Positions 56,884 to 64,000 of a DNA stretch of 64,000 nt are shown here, piece by piece; the first letter of the stretch is position 1; the number at the start of each line of letters is the position of its first letter. This DNA is from JAXHUA01 sp034189695 (GTDB lineage Bacteria; Chloroflexota; Dehalococcoidia; E44-bin15). The translations under genes and the position numbers were made by a program. Location: assembly GCA_034189695.1 (NCBI GenBank), contig JAXHUA010000141.1, positions 8,139 through 72,138 of the forward strand, written 5' to 3'. The notes beneath the pieces are model-generated. The model was not told the DNA's origin and did no database searches. It saw only the letters and a list, made by a program, of their open reading frames with translations.

Positions 56884-57069
56884 GCGGCCTCACCCTCACC
56901 CCTTCGACAAGCTCAGGGCTGGCCTTGCCCTCTCCTCGCCACGGTCGAGTCTTCGACCCTCGAGGGAGAGGGGATGTGCCCCCGCACCGTTCACCCTTCG
57001 ACAGGCTCAGGGCGAACGGTGATGGCCGCCGTTCGCGGTGAGGCCTTCGCCCCGGCTGAGGGCAGGCCC
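56884..57069 (+). repeat. REP-like repeats after the restriction-modification gene
   Basis: Contains TTCGACAAGCTCAGGGC (about 56901), TTCGACAGGCTCAGGGCGAAC (about 56997) and an imperfect CCCTCTCC ... GGAGAGGGG pair, the same families as near 51.8 and 53.3 kb. They bracket the enzyme gene on its 3' side as the 53.3-kb array does on its 5' side. Confidence 0.75.
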
Positions 57070-58419
57070 TCATCCACCCTCTGCCCCGCTCTGGCGGGCG
57101 TTGAGGTCGCGGTTCATCTGGAGGATGCGCTTTCGCTCCTCCAGCCAGGCGTCGAACTCGAGTCCGGGGCTGTCCACCCCGAGGTACTCCATGGCGCGGC
57201 GGCGCGAGTGGACGCCGCTCTGGATGAGCGCCACCTCGGTGGCCGCCTCCCGCTCGCGGTCGCGGGGCAGCACCGGTCCCCACACGATGCGGTGCGACAG
57301 GCGGCCGAAGCGCTCGCCGGTGAAGCGCTCAATGAGCGCCAGCACCATCTCGTTGCGCCGGCGGTAGGCCGCAGTGCGCACCAGGCGCTTGCGGGCCACC
57401 TTCTGGAGCAGCGGCTGCATCTCGATCTCCAGCGCCACCCCTGACAGGTCGCGGCCGGCGGTGCCGAAGGCGGCGCGGGGGGACTCGGAGATGTCGTGCA
57501 GCGTGCGGTACAGTAGGTCGATGTAGTCGATGTGGAGCCGCACCCCACCTCCCTGGAGCAGGTCGAGCAGGTACGCCCGCGCCTCCTCGGGAATGTTCCA
57601 CACCGCCCCGGGCTGCACCGCGATGTCCTGCGACGACTCCACGTTCTCCAGCACGGCGATGGGGTTGCCCGAAAGCTCCAAGATGCGTGAGAGCTGCGAC
57701 AGCGCCCGGTTCAGCTCGCGCTGCGCCTCCATCAGCACTGGAATGTCCGACACGCCCCAGAAACGCTTCGGCTGGCACAGGTTGGGGAATATGACGAACG
57801 GGATGAAGCCATATGGGTTGGGCGCCGTCGTGATGCACTCGTCGTCGAGCCACAGCTCGAAGGCCCTGTCGGTCCACACCTCCGCCACCCACGCCGTCCT
57901 TCCTGACGGCCTGCTGCCGTGGAGCAACTCCACCTCGTCGGCGCTGAGCTGGTAGCGAGAGGCGACCCGGTACACCGTGCCGACATCGTCTGGCAGCCAC
58001 CAGGCGTAGAGCCCCTGCACGTCGGGCGCGGTCACCCGGACGCGCCCGTCGGCCACGTCCCAGGTCACCTTGTATGCTGCGTCGCCGAGGACAGCGCAGT
58101 CGGTCTCGGTGTCGAAGTCGAGGGCTTCCAGGTTGTTGTCGCGGTACACCTGGTGCAGCGCCGCCTCCGCCGCCACGGCGCGCTGCCGCGCGTCGTCACC
58201 GTCCTCGACGGGATCGACGGTGAAGCCCATGCCGGACATGAGGTACGAGGTCGTCTTGTCGACGATGGCCTTGGCGTAGTTGAAGGTGAGGTGCTTCTCG
58301 CCCCTGGTGGCCCGCGCCGGCCACTGCGCGCCGTTGTAGAAGGCCAGGCTCCCGGCATAGCGCTTCATCCGGTCGCGGTCCGTGCGCGCGAGCTGCTGCG
58401 GCAGGGCTGGACCGTTCAT
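57070..58419 (-). CDS. Phage portal protein (SPP1/gp6-like)
   Basis: 449 residues. The start (RDRMKRYAGSLAFYNGAQWP ... LTFNYAKAIVDKTTSYLMSGMGFTV) and central blocks (ADGRVRVTAPDVQGLYAWWLPDD, PFVIFPN, FWGVSDIPVLMEAQRELNRALSQLSRILE) and the C-terminal helices (REREAATEVALIQSGVHSRRRAMEYLGVDSPG) match SPP1-type portals (PF05133). It forms the ring through which DNA enters the head. The ATG overlaps the HTH gene stop by four bases. A G-rich ribosome site lies six bases upstream. Confidence 0.85.
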   Translation of the reverse strand: MNGPALPQQLARTDRDRMKRYAGSLAFYNGAQWPARATRGEKHLTFNYAKAIVDKTTSYLMSGMGFTVDPVEDGDDARQRAVAAEAALHQVYRDNNLEALDFDTETDCAVLGDAAYKVTWDVADGRVRVTAPDVQGLYAWWLPDDVGTVYRVASRYQLSADEVELLHGSRPSGRTAWVAEVWTDRAFELWLDDECITTAPNPYGFIPFVIFPNLCQPKRFWGVSDIPVLMEAQRELNRALSQLSRILELSGNPIAVLENVESSQDIAVQPGAVWNIPEEARAYLLDLLQGGGVRLHIDYIDLLYRTLHDISESPRAAFGTAGRDLSGVALEIEMQPLLQKVARKRLVRTAAYRRRNEMVLALIERFTGERFGRLSHRIVWGPVLPRDREREAATEVALIQSGVHSRRRAMEYLGVDSPGLEFDAWLEERKRILQMNRDLNARQSGAEGG

Positions 58420-58688
58420 CCTCCACCCCCCGCGGCGCACGCCTGCGGTCTGCGTCCGGCGATGACGCGATAGACGGTGCGCCGGCTCACGCCGAAGCGC
58501 CGCGCCAGCTCGTGCACCGCCACGCCATCACCATAAAGCCGCACCATCCGCTCGTTCCTCAGCTCCTTGGCGGTCTGCTTGCCCGGTCGGTCGTAGCGGC
58601 AGGTCGCCAGGGGGCAGTTGAGGCAGGAGGGGAAGAGGTCGCACCCCTCGTCGCGGTAGGCGCAATGCTCGGGCACGAAGTCGTCCAT
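58416..58688 (-). CDS. Cys-rich helix-turn-helix protein
   Basis: 90 residues. The N-terminal half holds Cys at about 9, 16, 22, 25 and 30 (CAYRDEGCDLFPSCLNCPLATC), suggesting a metal site. The C-terminal half is a resolvase-type HTH (VAVHELARRFGVSRRTVYRVIAGRR). It may be a small terminase-like DNA-binding subunit or a regulator. The predicted transcription start from operator-promoter 2 falls on or next to the ATG, so the mRNA is probably leaderless. It is coupled to the portal gene. Confidence 0.75.
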   Translation of the reverse strand: MDDFVPEHCAYRDEGCDLFPSCLNCPLATCRYDRPGKQTAKELRNERMVRLYGDGVAVHELARRFGVSRRTVYRVIAGRRPQACAAGGGG

Positions 58689-58694
58689 GCCCCG

Positions 58695-58723
58695 ATGATA
58701 GAACTAATGTTCTATACTGTCAA
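58695..58723 (-). promoter_or_regulatory. Operator-promoter 2 of the phage cluster (HTH-portal block)
   Basis: Minus strand TTGACA (58723-58718), 17 bases, TATCAT (58700-58695). The spacer contains TAGAACATTAGTTCTA (58714-58699), with GAAC-N4-GTTC perfect. Confidence 0.82.
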
Positions 58724-58767
58724 TGGTATTCTGTCACTGACGCGCTCCACCCCGGGCTTTCCTCTGC

Positions 58768-58803
58768 TGTTGCGAGCGGAGCCGCAGGCTTCGCGAAGCG
58801 ATC
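58768..58803 (+). repeat. Partial dispersed repeat
   Basis: GTTGCGAGCGGAGCCGCAGG ... GCGAAGCGATCTC resembles the TGTCATTGCGAGC ... GCGAAGCAATCC family seen at 61.1 kb. Confidence 0.55.
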
Positions 58804-58837
58804 TCAGCGGCGGGCGGCAGGGAGCAGTGCACGGTGG

Positions 58838-58866
58838 TTGACGCGGCGGGCGTCCTGTGGTATTCT
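58838..58866 (+). promoter_or_regulatory. Promoter of the PKD/DUF11 protein leader
   Basis: TTGACG (58838-58843), 17 bases, TATTCT (58861-58866). RNA would begin near 58873. Confidence 0.65.
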
Positions 58867-58872
58867 TACTGC

Positions 58873-58968
58873 TCCAGCAAGCGGGGGCGAAGAAGCGGGG
58901 CCTTCATTTGGGCGCTTGGGCTCCGTGGAGTCAGTAGCGAAACCGACCGCAGGGTCGGTTTCTTTTTT
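58873..58968 (+). terminator. Structured leader ending in a strong intrinsic terminator
   Basis: GAAACCGACC (58939-58948) pairs perfectly with GGTCGGTTTC (58953-58962), then TTTTTT. Upstream, CTCCA and TGGAG close a GC-rich domain in which CAAGCG can pair with CGCTTG. Promoter, folded domain and terminator directly before a gene suggest an attenuator or riboswitch, but I could not match it to a known class. It could instead encode a short independent RNA. Confidence 0.7.
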
Positions 58969-58974
58969 ACTCAA

Positions 58975-60861
58975 GTGACCGCAGGCATCAGGCGACGTTT
59001 AGGCTATCTCGGGCCGGCGGCAGTGGTGATGGCGCTGGTCATGTCGCTCGTGCTGCTCACCGTGGTGCGAGCGGCTTCCGGCGTATGGCCGGACTGCAAC
59101 TTCCAGTGCACCGCCAACGATGTCACCGTGACCCGGGCGTGGCTGGGCAATGCGACCGGCGGTGACCTGGAGCAGTGCGTGCCCGGGCAGCCCAACGGCT
59201 CGGCGTACGTCTGGATAACCATGTACAACAACGCCGGCACGTCACGCTACGCCGTGCGGATACTGGCCGACCTTTACGTGGACGACCTCCTGATCCCCGT
59301 CGACCAGTGCACTCTGGACCGCATACCGAAGAAGGAGTCGCGCGACTACTGCATGCACTCATTCCCGTGGCACTGCGGCGAGGCGGTCAGGCTGGAGAAC
59401 GTGATCGTGAGCTGGCAGACCTCACCCAAGTCCTGTTGCAGTGGCCCCGAGGAGTGCCCTCCCGGCGGGCAGTGCGCCTTCTCGGAGAGCGTGACGGTGG
59501 CCGCGCCGCTGGTGGCCGATTTCCTCACCAACTCACCCCAGTGCTTCTGCACCGACATCGACTTCACCGACGCTACCGCCGGGGGCGATGCTCCCTATAC
59601 CTATAGCTGGGACTTCGGGGACGGCGTGGGGACCTCGGTGGAGCAGAACCCGTCCTACCACTACAGCGCCCCGGGGACCTATATTGTCACCCTTTCCGTC
59701 ACCGATGTCGAGGCTCGGCACGATACCCAGACCGAGGAGGTCCAGGTGCTGACCGATGCCGACCTCCAGGTCACCAAGACCGACTCCCCCGACCCGGTCT
59801 ATGCCGGCGAGACGCTGACCTATACCATCACCGTCGCCAACAACGGCCCCTGCGACGCCCGCGAGGTGGTGATCACGGATGCCCTGCCGGCGGTGCTGAG
59901 TGGGGCCGAGTACTCCCTCGACGGTGGCGCAACGTGGCTGTCGTACGACGGCAGTGTGCCTCTGGGCACGATGGACTCCGGCGCTGCGGAGGAGGTCTTG
60001 GTCCGCGCCACGGCCGGCTGTCCCGCGCCGTGTCCCCTGGAGATCGTCAACACGGCTACGGTCACCTTCTCCGGGTACGACCCGTACCTGATGAACAACG
60101 CGGCGACGGCCAGCACCACGGTGGGTGACAACGTGCCGCCCACAGTCATCTCCTGGCCCGATGATGTAGCTGTCCAGTGCCTGGCCGACGTGCCACCTCC
60201 CGACACAGGCAACGTCACCGCCAGCGACAACTGCGGCACCGTGGTTATCGTTCATGCTGGCGACCAGGACGACGGTCAGACGTGTCCCAAGACCATCGTG
60301 CGCACCTACCGCGCCACCGATGAGTGCGGCAACTCGGCCAATGTGACCCAGGCCATCACCGTCAACGACACCATTGAGCCGGTCATCACCTGCCCCCCCG
60401 AGGTGACCGTAGGCGGTCAAGAGTCCACCGACCCCTCCAACACCGGCTATGCCACCGCCACCGACAACTGTGATGCCGACCCCGACATCACCTACAGCGA
60501 CCAGGCAGGCGGCGCTGGCTACGAAGCGACGGGTCGCTCGTACTACTTGACGGACTCTGCGGGATTGCTGCATATCGAGAGGATACTGCGCACCTGGACT
60601 GCCACCGACGACTGCGGCAATGTAGCCCAGTGCAGCCAGATGATTACGAGGGTGGGCGTGGTGGCGACGTCAACGCCGGGGGCACCGCCGCCCGTTGGCG
60701 GCATCATCCTTCCCACCGACAAGTCGGGGCTGGCGGCGTCCGGCGGTCTCCGCGCGGAGCTGGCGGCCGGGCTGGGGCTGGCAGCGCTGGGCATCGTCGT
60801 TGCCGCCGCGTCCCTCGCTGTGCGGCACCGCAGGCGGGCGGCACAGCAGCATTCGCGTTGA
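58975..60861 (+). CDS. Secreted/surface protein with PKD and DUF11 domains
   Basis: 628 residues from GTG 58975. A basic start (RRR) and hydrophobic helix (about 12-32) form a signal peptide. A Cys-rich domain (about 35-170) is followed by a PKD domain (about 175-255, YTYSWDFGDGVGTS, APGTYIVTLSVTD), a DUF11 repeat (about 260-375, DLQVTKTDSPDPVYAGETLTYTITVANNGP) and two HYR-like repeats (about 380-540, ATDNCD, RATDECGNSAN). It ends with a membrane helix and a basic tail (AVRHRRRAAQ), so it is wall- or membrane-anchored and exposed. Starts upstream of the terminator at 58939-58968 were rejected. Its role is probably adhesion. Confidence 0.85.
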   Translation: MTAGIRRRLGYLGPAAVVMALVMSLVLLTVVRAASGVWPDCNFQCTANDVTVTRAWLGNATGGDLEQCVPGQPNGSAYVWITMYNNAGTSRYAVRILADLYVDDLLIPVDQCTLDRIPKKESRDYCMHSFPWHCGEAVRLENVIVSWQTSPKSCCSGPEECPPGGQCAFSESVTVAAPLVADFLTNSPQCFCTDIDFTDATAGGDAPYTYSWDFGDGVGTSVEQNPSYHYSAPGTYIVTLSVTDVEARHDTQTEEVQVLTDADLQVTKTDSPDPVYAGETLTYTITVANNGPCDAREVVITDALPAVLSGAEYSLDGGATWLSYDGSVPLGTMDSGAAEEVLVRATAGCPAPCPLEIVNTATVTFSGYDPYLMNNAATASTTVGDNVPPTVISWPDDVAVQCLADVPPPDTGNVTASDNCGTVVIVHAGDQDDGQTCPKTIVRTYRATDECGNSANVTQAITVNDTIEPVITCPPEVTVGGQESTDPSNTGYATATDNCDADPDITYSDQAGGAGYEATGRSYYLTDSAGLLHIERILRTWTATDDCGNVAQCSQMITRVGVVATSTPGAPPPVGGIILPTDKSGLAASGGLRAELAAGLGLAALGIVVAAASLAVRHRRRAAQQHSR

Positions 60862-60939
60862 GCCCTTCCGCTACACTCAAGGACAGGCTTGTGGAAGAGC
60901 GGACGTTGGCGACACGCAAGCCAACTACCACACCCCCCT

Positions 60940-61300
60940 GAGATTGCTTCGTCGAGTCCCCTCACTTCGTTCGGGACACGCCTCGCAATGACAGAAGGGG
61001 GACTCCTGCCAACCACGTGCGTGGCGCCCTGCCCCAAGTGACATACTGTCGGTACCCCGTCGCCGCGCTGGCGGTTCCGCAGCCAGCAACAACCTCCTGC
61101 GCTACGCTGAGCAGCCTCAGCCGCCACCTGTCATTGCGAGCCCAGGCAGCCTCAGCCGCCACCTGTCATTGCGAGCGCAGCCGCAGGCCCTTCCTGTCAT
61201 TGCGAGCCCAGGCAGCCTCAGCCGCCACCTGTCATTGCGAGCGCAGCCGCAGGCGCAGCGAAGCAATCCTGGTGGTGGGCCGAGTGGGGTATCCCCCTCT
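60940..61300 (+). repeat. Dispersed TCATTGCGAG repeats and a short tandem array
   Basis: A TGTCATTGCGAG ... GAAGCAATC element lies inverted at about 60942-60992. From 61108 to 61241 a unit of about 34 bases, AGGCAGCCTCAGCCGCCACC then TGTCATTGCGAGC, occurs three times with a fourth TGTCATTGCGAGC alone, ending GCGAAGCAATCC at about 61269. The rest of 60862-61353 shows a CCCTCTCCCTTGAGGGGAGAGGG hairpin near 61299 and no supported gene. Confidence 0.85.
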
Positions 61301-61353
61301 CCCTTGAGGGGAGAGGGTAAGGGTGAAGGGTTCGGGGCTGACCACGTAGGACC

Positions 61354-62787
61354 CTACTGTGGCGAGGCGTGGCCTCGGGCGTGGCGGGGGCGGTAGTCCG
61401 ACGCCTCCACCAGCAGGGCCAGGCTCATGAGGAAGTCGTCGTGCCCCTCTTCGGGGGGCACGTGGAAGCCCATCGTCTGGCTGGGGCGGTAGAAGCTCCT
61501 CGCCTTCGCCATCTCCACCGAGAACTGGCGGTGCTCCTCCGAGCCGTCGGCGGCGTACATCTTCAGCCGCCCCGAGTTCACCGCCGCCAGCAGGTTGAAC
61601 CCCAGACGTGACTTGCTGTGCTGGGTGAATACGAAGGGGCGCACCACGCTCCTGCCCAGCGCCTTCGCCAGGAAGGAGGCCACGCCAGCGCCGACGCCGG
61701 TGGCGTCGACGACTACCCTCCTGCACCCCCACACGTTCCTGAGCACGTCCACCAGGCGCGGGTAGAGCGCCGTGTGGGGCGTGCCGGTCCACCAGCAGTG
61801 CTCGACGATGCGCACCATCGGGGCGTCGACGAGCCCGTCGCAGGTCGAGAAGTCGAGCTCGCCGATGGTGACCACGGTCGAGTCCTGTCGCGGCCGCACA
61901 GCGCGCAGCAGCGCATCCTCCCCCTCCTCGGCCTCGCCGGCGAGGTCGACGCCGGCGACGTACGCCCTGCCTGTCTCGCGTTGATGGCGGCGGGAATGCG
62001 AGCCGGCGAGCTGCGCCTGCTGCTGGGGGCTGAGGAAGCCGCCGCCGCCGCGCACCGGCTGGAGGCAGTACTGCGTCTGGAACAGCGGGTGGCCCTCACC
62101 GAGCCGCGCCCGCTCCGCCTCGACGTAGCGCCGGTAGTCGTCGTTGTGCTTCGCCACCTCCTGCCAGTCGTAGCGGAAGTGACGCCGCACGCCGTCGGCC
62201 CGCTCCAGCTCCAGATTGGCCTGCTTCACTTCCTCCAGCAGGGTGGAGTCGTCCCAGGTGGTGCCGTAGTGGACGGTGGTCACGTTGGTGCTGGCCCCCA
62301 TGGGCCTGAAGTCCTTGCTGTACTTCTCCCTGGAGACGTCCTGGCTCTCGTCCACCTCGAGCAGGATGTGGGCCGTGGTGCCGACGACGCTGGCCGACGC
62401 GTCGGCGGAGAGGAAGACAGCCCGGGCATCGCCGAGGCGGATGATGTAGCCAAGCTCCGAGGCCCACAAGCCGCGGAAGCCGGCATCGTTGAGCCTGTCC
62501 TTGAGGCGGGTCATGCTGATGACTGTCTGGGGCTTGAAAGTGGGGGAGCACTTCACCAGGTTGCGCGGGCGGACCATGTTCAGCGTGAGCAGCAGCACCT
62601 CGAGCTGGGCCGACAGCTCGTTCTTGCCCCCCTGGCGGGCGATCTCCACCGAGAAGGTGAGGCCGCGACGGTTGAGCACGCTGTCGATGATGGCCCGCCC
62701 CACCTCGATCTGGTACGGGCGCAGCCTACTTATTGAGGGCGGCGCCGATGCCGACGCCGAGCGGGAGGGCGATGTCTTTGAGGACAT
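61354..62787 (-). CDS. Phage terminase large subunit
   Basis: 477 residues. The ATPase part has a Walker A variant ARQGGKNE (about 50-57) and Walker B ILLEVDESQDV (Asp146-Glu147). The RNase H-like nuclease has acidic residues in GVDLAGE (Asp281), VVVDATGVGAG (Asp361) and GHDDFLMSLAL (Asp450/451). It packages and cuts DNA into the head. All key residues are present, so it looks functional. ATG 62787 has AAGGAGG nine bases upstream inside the preceding gene, an overlap of 62 bases. No frameshift is seen. Confidence 0.87.
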   Translation of the reverse strand: MSSKTSPSRSASASAPPSISRLRPYQIEVGRAIIDSVLNRRGLTFSVEIARQGGKNELSAQLEVLLLTLNMVRPRNLVKCSPTFKPQTVISMTRLKDRLNDAGFRGLWASELGYIIRLGDARAVFLSADASASVVGTTAHILLEVDESQDVSREKYSKDFRPMGASTNVTTVHYGTTWDDSTLLEEVKQANLELERADGVRRHFRYDWQEVAKHNDDYRRYVEAERARLGEGHPLFQTQYCLQPVRGGGGFLSPQQQAQLAGSHSRRHQRETGRAYVAGVDLAGEAEEGEDALLRAVRPRQDSTVVTIGELDFSTCDGLVDAPMVRIVEHCWWTGTPHTALYPRLVDVLRNVWGCRRVVVDATGVGAGVASFLAKALGRSVVRPFVFTQHSKSRLGFNLLAAVNSGRLKMYAADGSEEHRQFSVEMAKARSFYRPSQTMGFHVPPEEGHDDFLMSLALLVEASDYRPRHARGHASPQ

Positions 62788-63076
62788 TGCCGATGGCCTC
62801 CTTCAGTCCCTTGCCCTGCTCCTTCTCCAGGCTGTACCTTGTCTTCACCAGGCGCGCCAGGGCGTTGGTGGCGTCGAGAAGGAGCTTGACGTTGTCCGGG
62901 TCGTTCTCCAGCAGCGACTGGATCTTCACCCGCAGCAGGGCGATCTCGTCAGACACCCCCTCCACGTCGAGGGCCTCCTCGAGTTCAAGGGCGTCCGCCT
63001 GGTCAAGCACGCTGGCGTAGAAGCTACGCCTGCGACCGGTTCCCTTGCCTGTTGCTGCGTTGGCCTTTCTGGCCAT
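62726..63076 (-). CDS. Terminase-associated small protein
   Basis: 116 residues. A basic N-terminus (RKANAATGKGTGRRRS) is followed by helices (DALELEEALDVEGVSDEIALLRVKIQSLLEN ... LARLVKTRYSLEKEQGKG) and a Gly-rich hydrophobic end (ALPLGVGIGAAL). Position before the large subunit and overlap with it fit a small terminase subunit; helical proteins of this style with EGVSDEIALLR occur beside terminases in related clusters. No clear HTH is present. Confidence 0.65.
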   Translation of the reverse strand: MARKANAATGKGTGRRRSFYASVLDQADALELEEALDVEGVSDEIALLRVKIQSLLENDPDNVKLLLDATNALARLVKTRYSLEKEQGKGLKEAIGNVLKDIALPLGVGIGAALNK

Positions 63077-63209
63077 CTCGCGGGCTGCCTCCCTTCTTTG
63101 CGCCTGGGGCCTTCGACTGGCCGTTCACGGTGAGCAGGGTTGCCAGGACGAGCAGGTGGGCCGCCAGCTCCCACTGCCCGTCGCTCAGTGCCGATGCCAG
63201 GGTGGACAT
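63024..63209 (-). CDS. Small ORF leading the terminase block
   Basis: 61 residues: a hydrophobic helix (about 13-28, LAAHLLVLATLLTVNG) and a basic Gly/Gln-rich tail. ATG 63209 has AAGGAGG seven bases upstream; a start at 63266 would overlap the promoter. It overlaps the next gene by 53 bases. No family recognised. Confidence 0.5.
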   Translation of the reverse strand: MSTLASALSDGQWELAAHLLVLATLLTVNGQSKAPGAKKGGSPRDGQKGQRSNRQGNRSQA

Positions 63210-63264
63210 GGCGTGCCTCCTTCGTTCCGACTGGTGGGCTCGTTGACGGTGGGTGTGTGCCGCC

Positions 63265-63294
63265 ATGCTAGTACATATGTTCTAATCATGTCAA
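63265..63294 (-). promoter_or_regulatory. Operator-promoter 3 of the phage cluster (terminase block)
   Basis: Minus strand TTGACA (63294-63289), 18 bases, TAGCAT (63270-63265). The spacer holds TAGAACATATGTACTA (63284-63269), one mismatch from a perfect palindrome. Same placement as sites 1 and 2. Confidence 0.78.
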
Positions 63295-63492
63295 CGGCGT
63301 TGTGTCACCTTGTGGCGGACGGCTCCGTGCGGGTCATGCCTTGTGGGTCTCGGCGACCGCATAGGGGCTGGCGGGAAGGCTGACGGGTAGCGGGTGCCAA
63401 TGGGCGCATGCGACGTTCGATAGTGACAGCGAGTGTGCCTTGAGCCTTGAAATCAGCTTTGACAGTACGCAATACGTAGAGACTATCATTTA

Positions 63493-63521
63493 TTGACAAT
63501 ATCTTGCCTATGTGATATAAG
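63493..63521 (+). promoter_or_regulatory. Promoter of the last gene
   Basis: TTGACA (63493-63498), 17 bases, TATAAG (63516-63521), about 20 bases before the ATG. The gap 63295-63492 shows nothing else I can name. Confidence 0.7.
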
Positions 63522-63540
63522 TAGAGTGGGGATATATGGA

Positions 63541-64000
63541 ATGAAGAGGCTGATCGCCTTCGCGGTCGTGGCGTTGCTGCTGGCTCTGGGTTCAATCCCC
63601 GCTCACGCCAACGGCGTTAACCAGCATACGTTTCACGGGGCCTTGACCATAGACGGCAGCCCGGCGCCGGTAGGGACGAAGGTGGAGGTCAGGGGTGACG
63701 GCGTCGACACCGGCATCGAGGGCAACCCCATCACGACGACGACCGAGGGCTGGTACGGTGTGGCCAGCGGCGTTGAGCCGAGGCTGGTAGCGGCGGGCGA
63801 CGTTGAGGACGGGACTACGTTGTGCTTCTGGGTCAACGACCAGGATACGGGGCAGACTTGGCAGTTCCACGGCGGCCAGGCCACCGAGCTGGACCTCAAC
63901 CTCGGTGCGCCGGCCCCGACGCCAACGCCTGGTGCAACGCCCACTCCCACCGCCACGCCTACGGCCATCCCCACGCCGACGCCGACACCCACACCGACGG
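63541..64000 (+). CDS. Exported protein with Thr-Pro linker (partial)
   Basis: At least 153 residues; the 3' end is outside the window. A signal peptide (MKRLIAFAVVALLLALGSIPAHA, cleavage after AHA about 23) is followed by a beta-sandwich domain (about 30-118, FHGALTIDGSPAPVGTKVEVRG, TTTEGWYGVASG, GTTLCFWVNDQDTGQT). A linker of APTPTPGATPTPTATPT repeats runs to the edge. The layout resembles surface proteins of Chloroflexota in which the linker leads to a membrane anchor or more domains. Function unknown. Confidence 0.82.
   Translation, partial: MKRLIAFAVVALLLALGSIPAHANGVNQHTFHGALTIDGSPAPVGTKVEVRGDGVDTGIEGNPITTTTEGWYGVASGVEPRLVAAGDVEDGTTLCFWVNDQDTGQTWQFHGGQATELDLNLGAPAPTPTPGATPTPTATPTAIPTPTPTPTPT

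Noticed and set aside
58873..58968. Class I cyclic di-GMP riboswitch before the PKD gene
   Set aside because: The conserved GCAAA...GACGCAAAGC and tetraloop features of that class are not found; only a generic folded leader with terminator is supported.

Overview
The window looks like a GC-rich chromosomal segment of an uncultured Chloroflexota bacterium, probably Dehalococcoidia-like. This rests on gene content and style: two T-box leaders, a long-form IleRS, a TrpB2-type tryptophan synthase beta chain, split transketolase, exported proteins with Thr-Pro 'TPTPT' linkers, and PKD/DUF11 surface proteins. No rRNA or tRNA gene is visible, so the taxonomy is inference.

Layout. 1-32 kb is mostly housekeeping: end of a beta-propeller protein, yidC-jag, an Ile T-box with ileS, an HtrA-like lipoprotein protease, trpB2 behind a Trp T-box, a lipoprotein, mfd, proB-proA, split transketolase, an amidohydrolase with thpR, a zinc-ribbon protein, comFC, glyA, rpsF-ssb-rpsR, a parvulin foldase, hom-VOC-thrC, a flavin-reductase-like protein with folE, an ABC-2 exporter pair, and obgE-nadD. 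Between 31.8 and 33.6 kb an XRE regulator, pyrE and a small ORF sit between nadD and a second, broken copy of the nadD 3' end. 34.0-44.8 kb holds two adjacent giant sensors (2306 and 1260 aa) with many PAS/GAF modules and intact GGDEF and HD-GYP domains. gyrB follows on the opposite strand.

46.8-63.3 kb is a phage-derived cluster read mainly leftward: an XRE repressor candidate with a mirrored divergent promoter, two tail/fibre-like proteins, a small membrane protein, a connector, major capsid, scaffold-like coiled coil, portal with a Cys-rich HTH protein, and terminase with small partners. No integrase, tape measure, sheath, replication or obvious lysis gene is visible. Three leftward promoters, one before each structural block (scaffold-capsid, HTH-portal, terminase), carry a near-identical palindrome TAGAACATNNGTTCTA between -35 and -10. 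Its core matches the GAACN4GTTC form of LexA boxes, so the three blocks look co-repressed and possibly damage-induced.

Two rightward cargo genes interrupt the cluster: a single-chain restriction-modification enzyme between scaffold and portal, and a PKD/DUF11 surface protein behind a leader with a strong intrinsic terminator. The segment holding scaffold, capsid, connector and a small ORF is flanked by a perfect 88-bp inverted repeat. REP-like repeats fill the remaining gaps. The window ends in a new exported Thr-Pro-linker protein.

The best candidates for something undescribed are the reduced phage-derived cluster with its three-site regulon, the inverted repeat around the capsid block, and the two-faced XRE promoter. 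Coordinates come from reading the sequence by eye; start codons were moved from the longest ORF where a ribosome-binding site, promoter or terminator argued for it.
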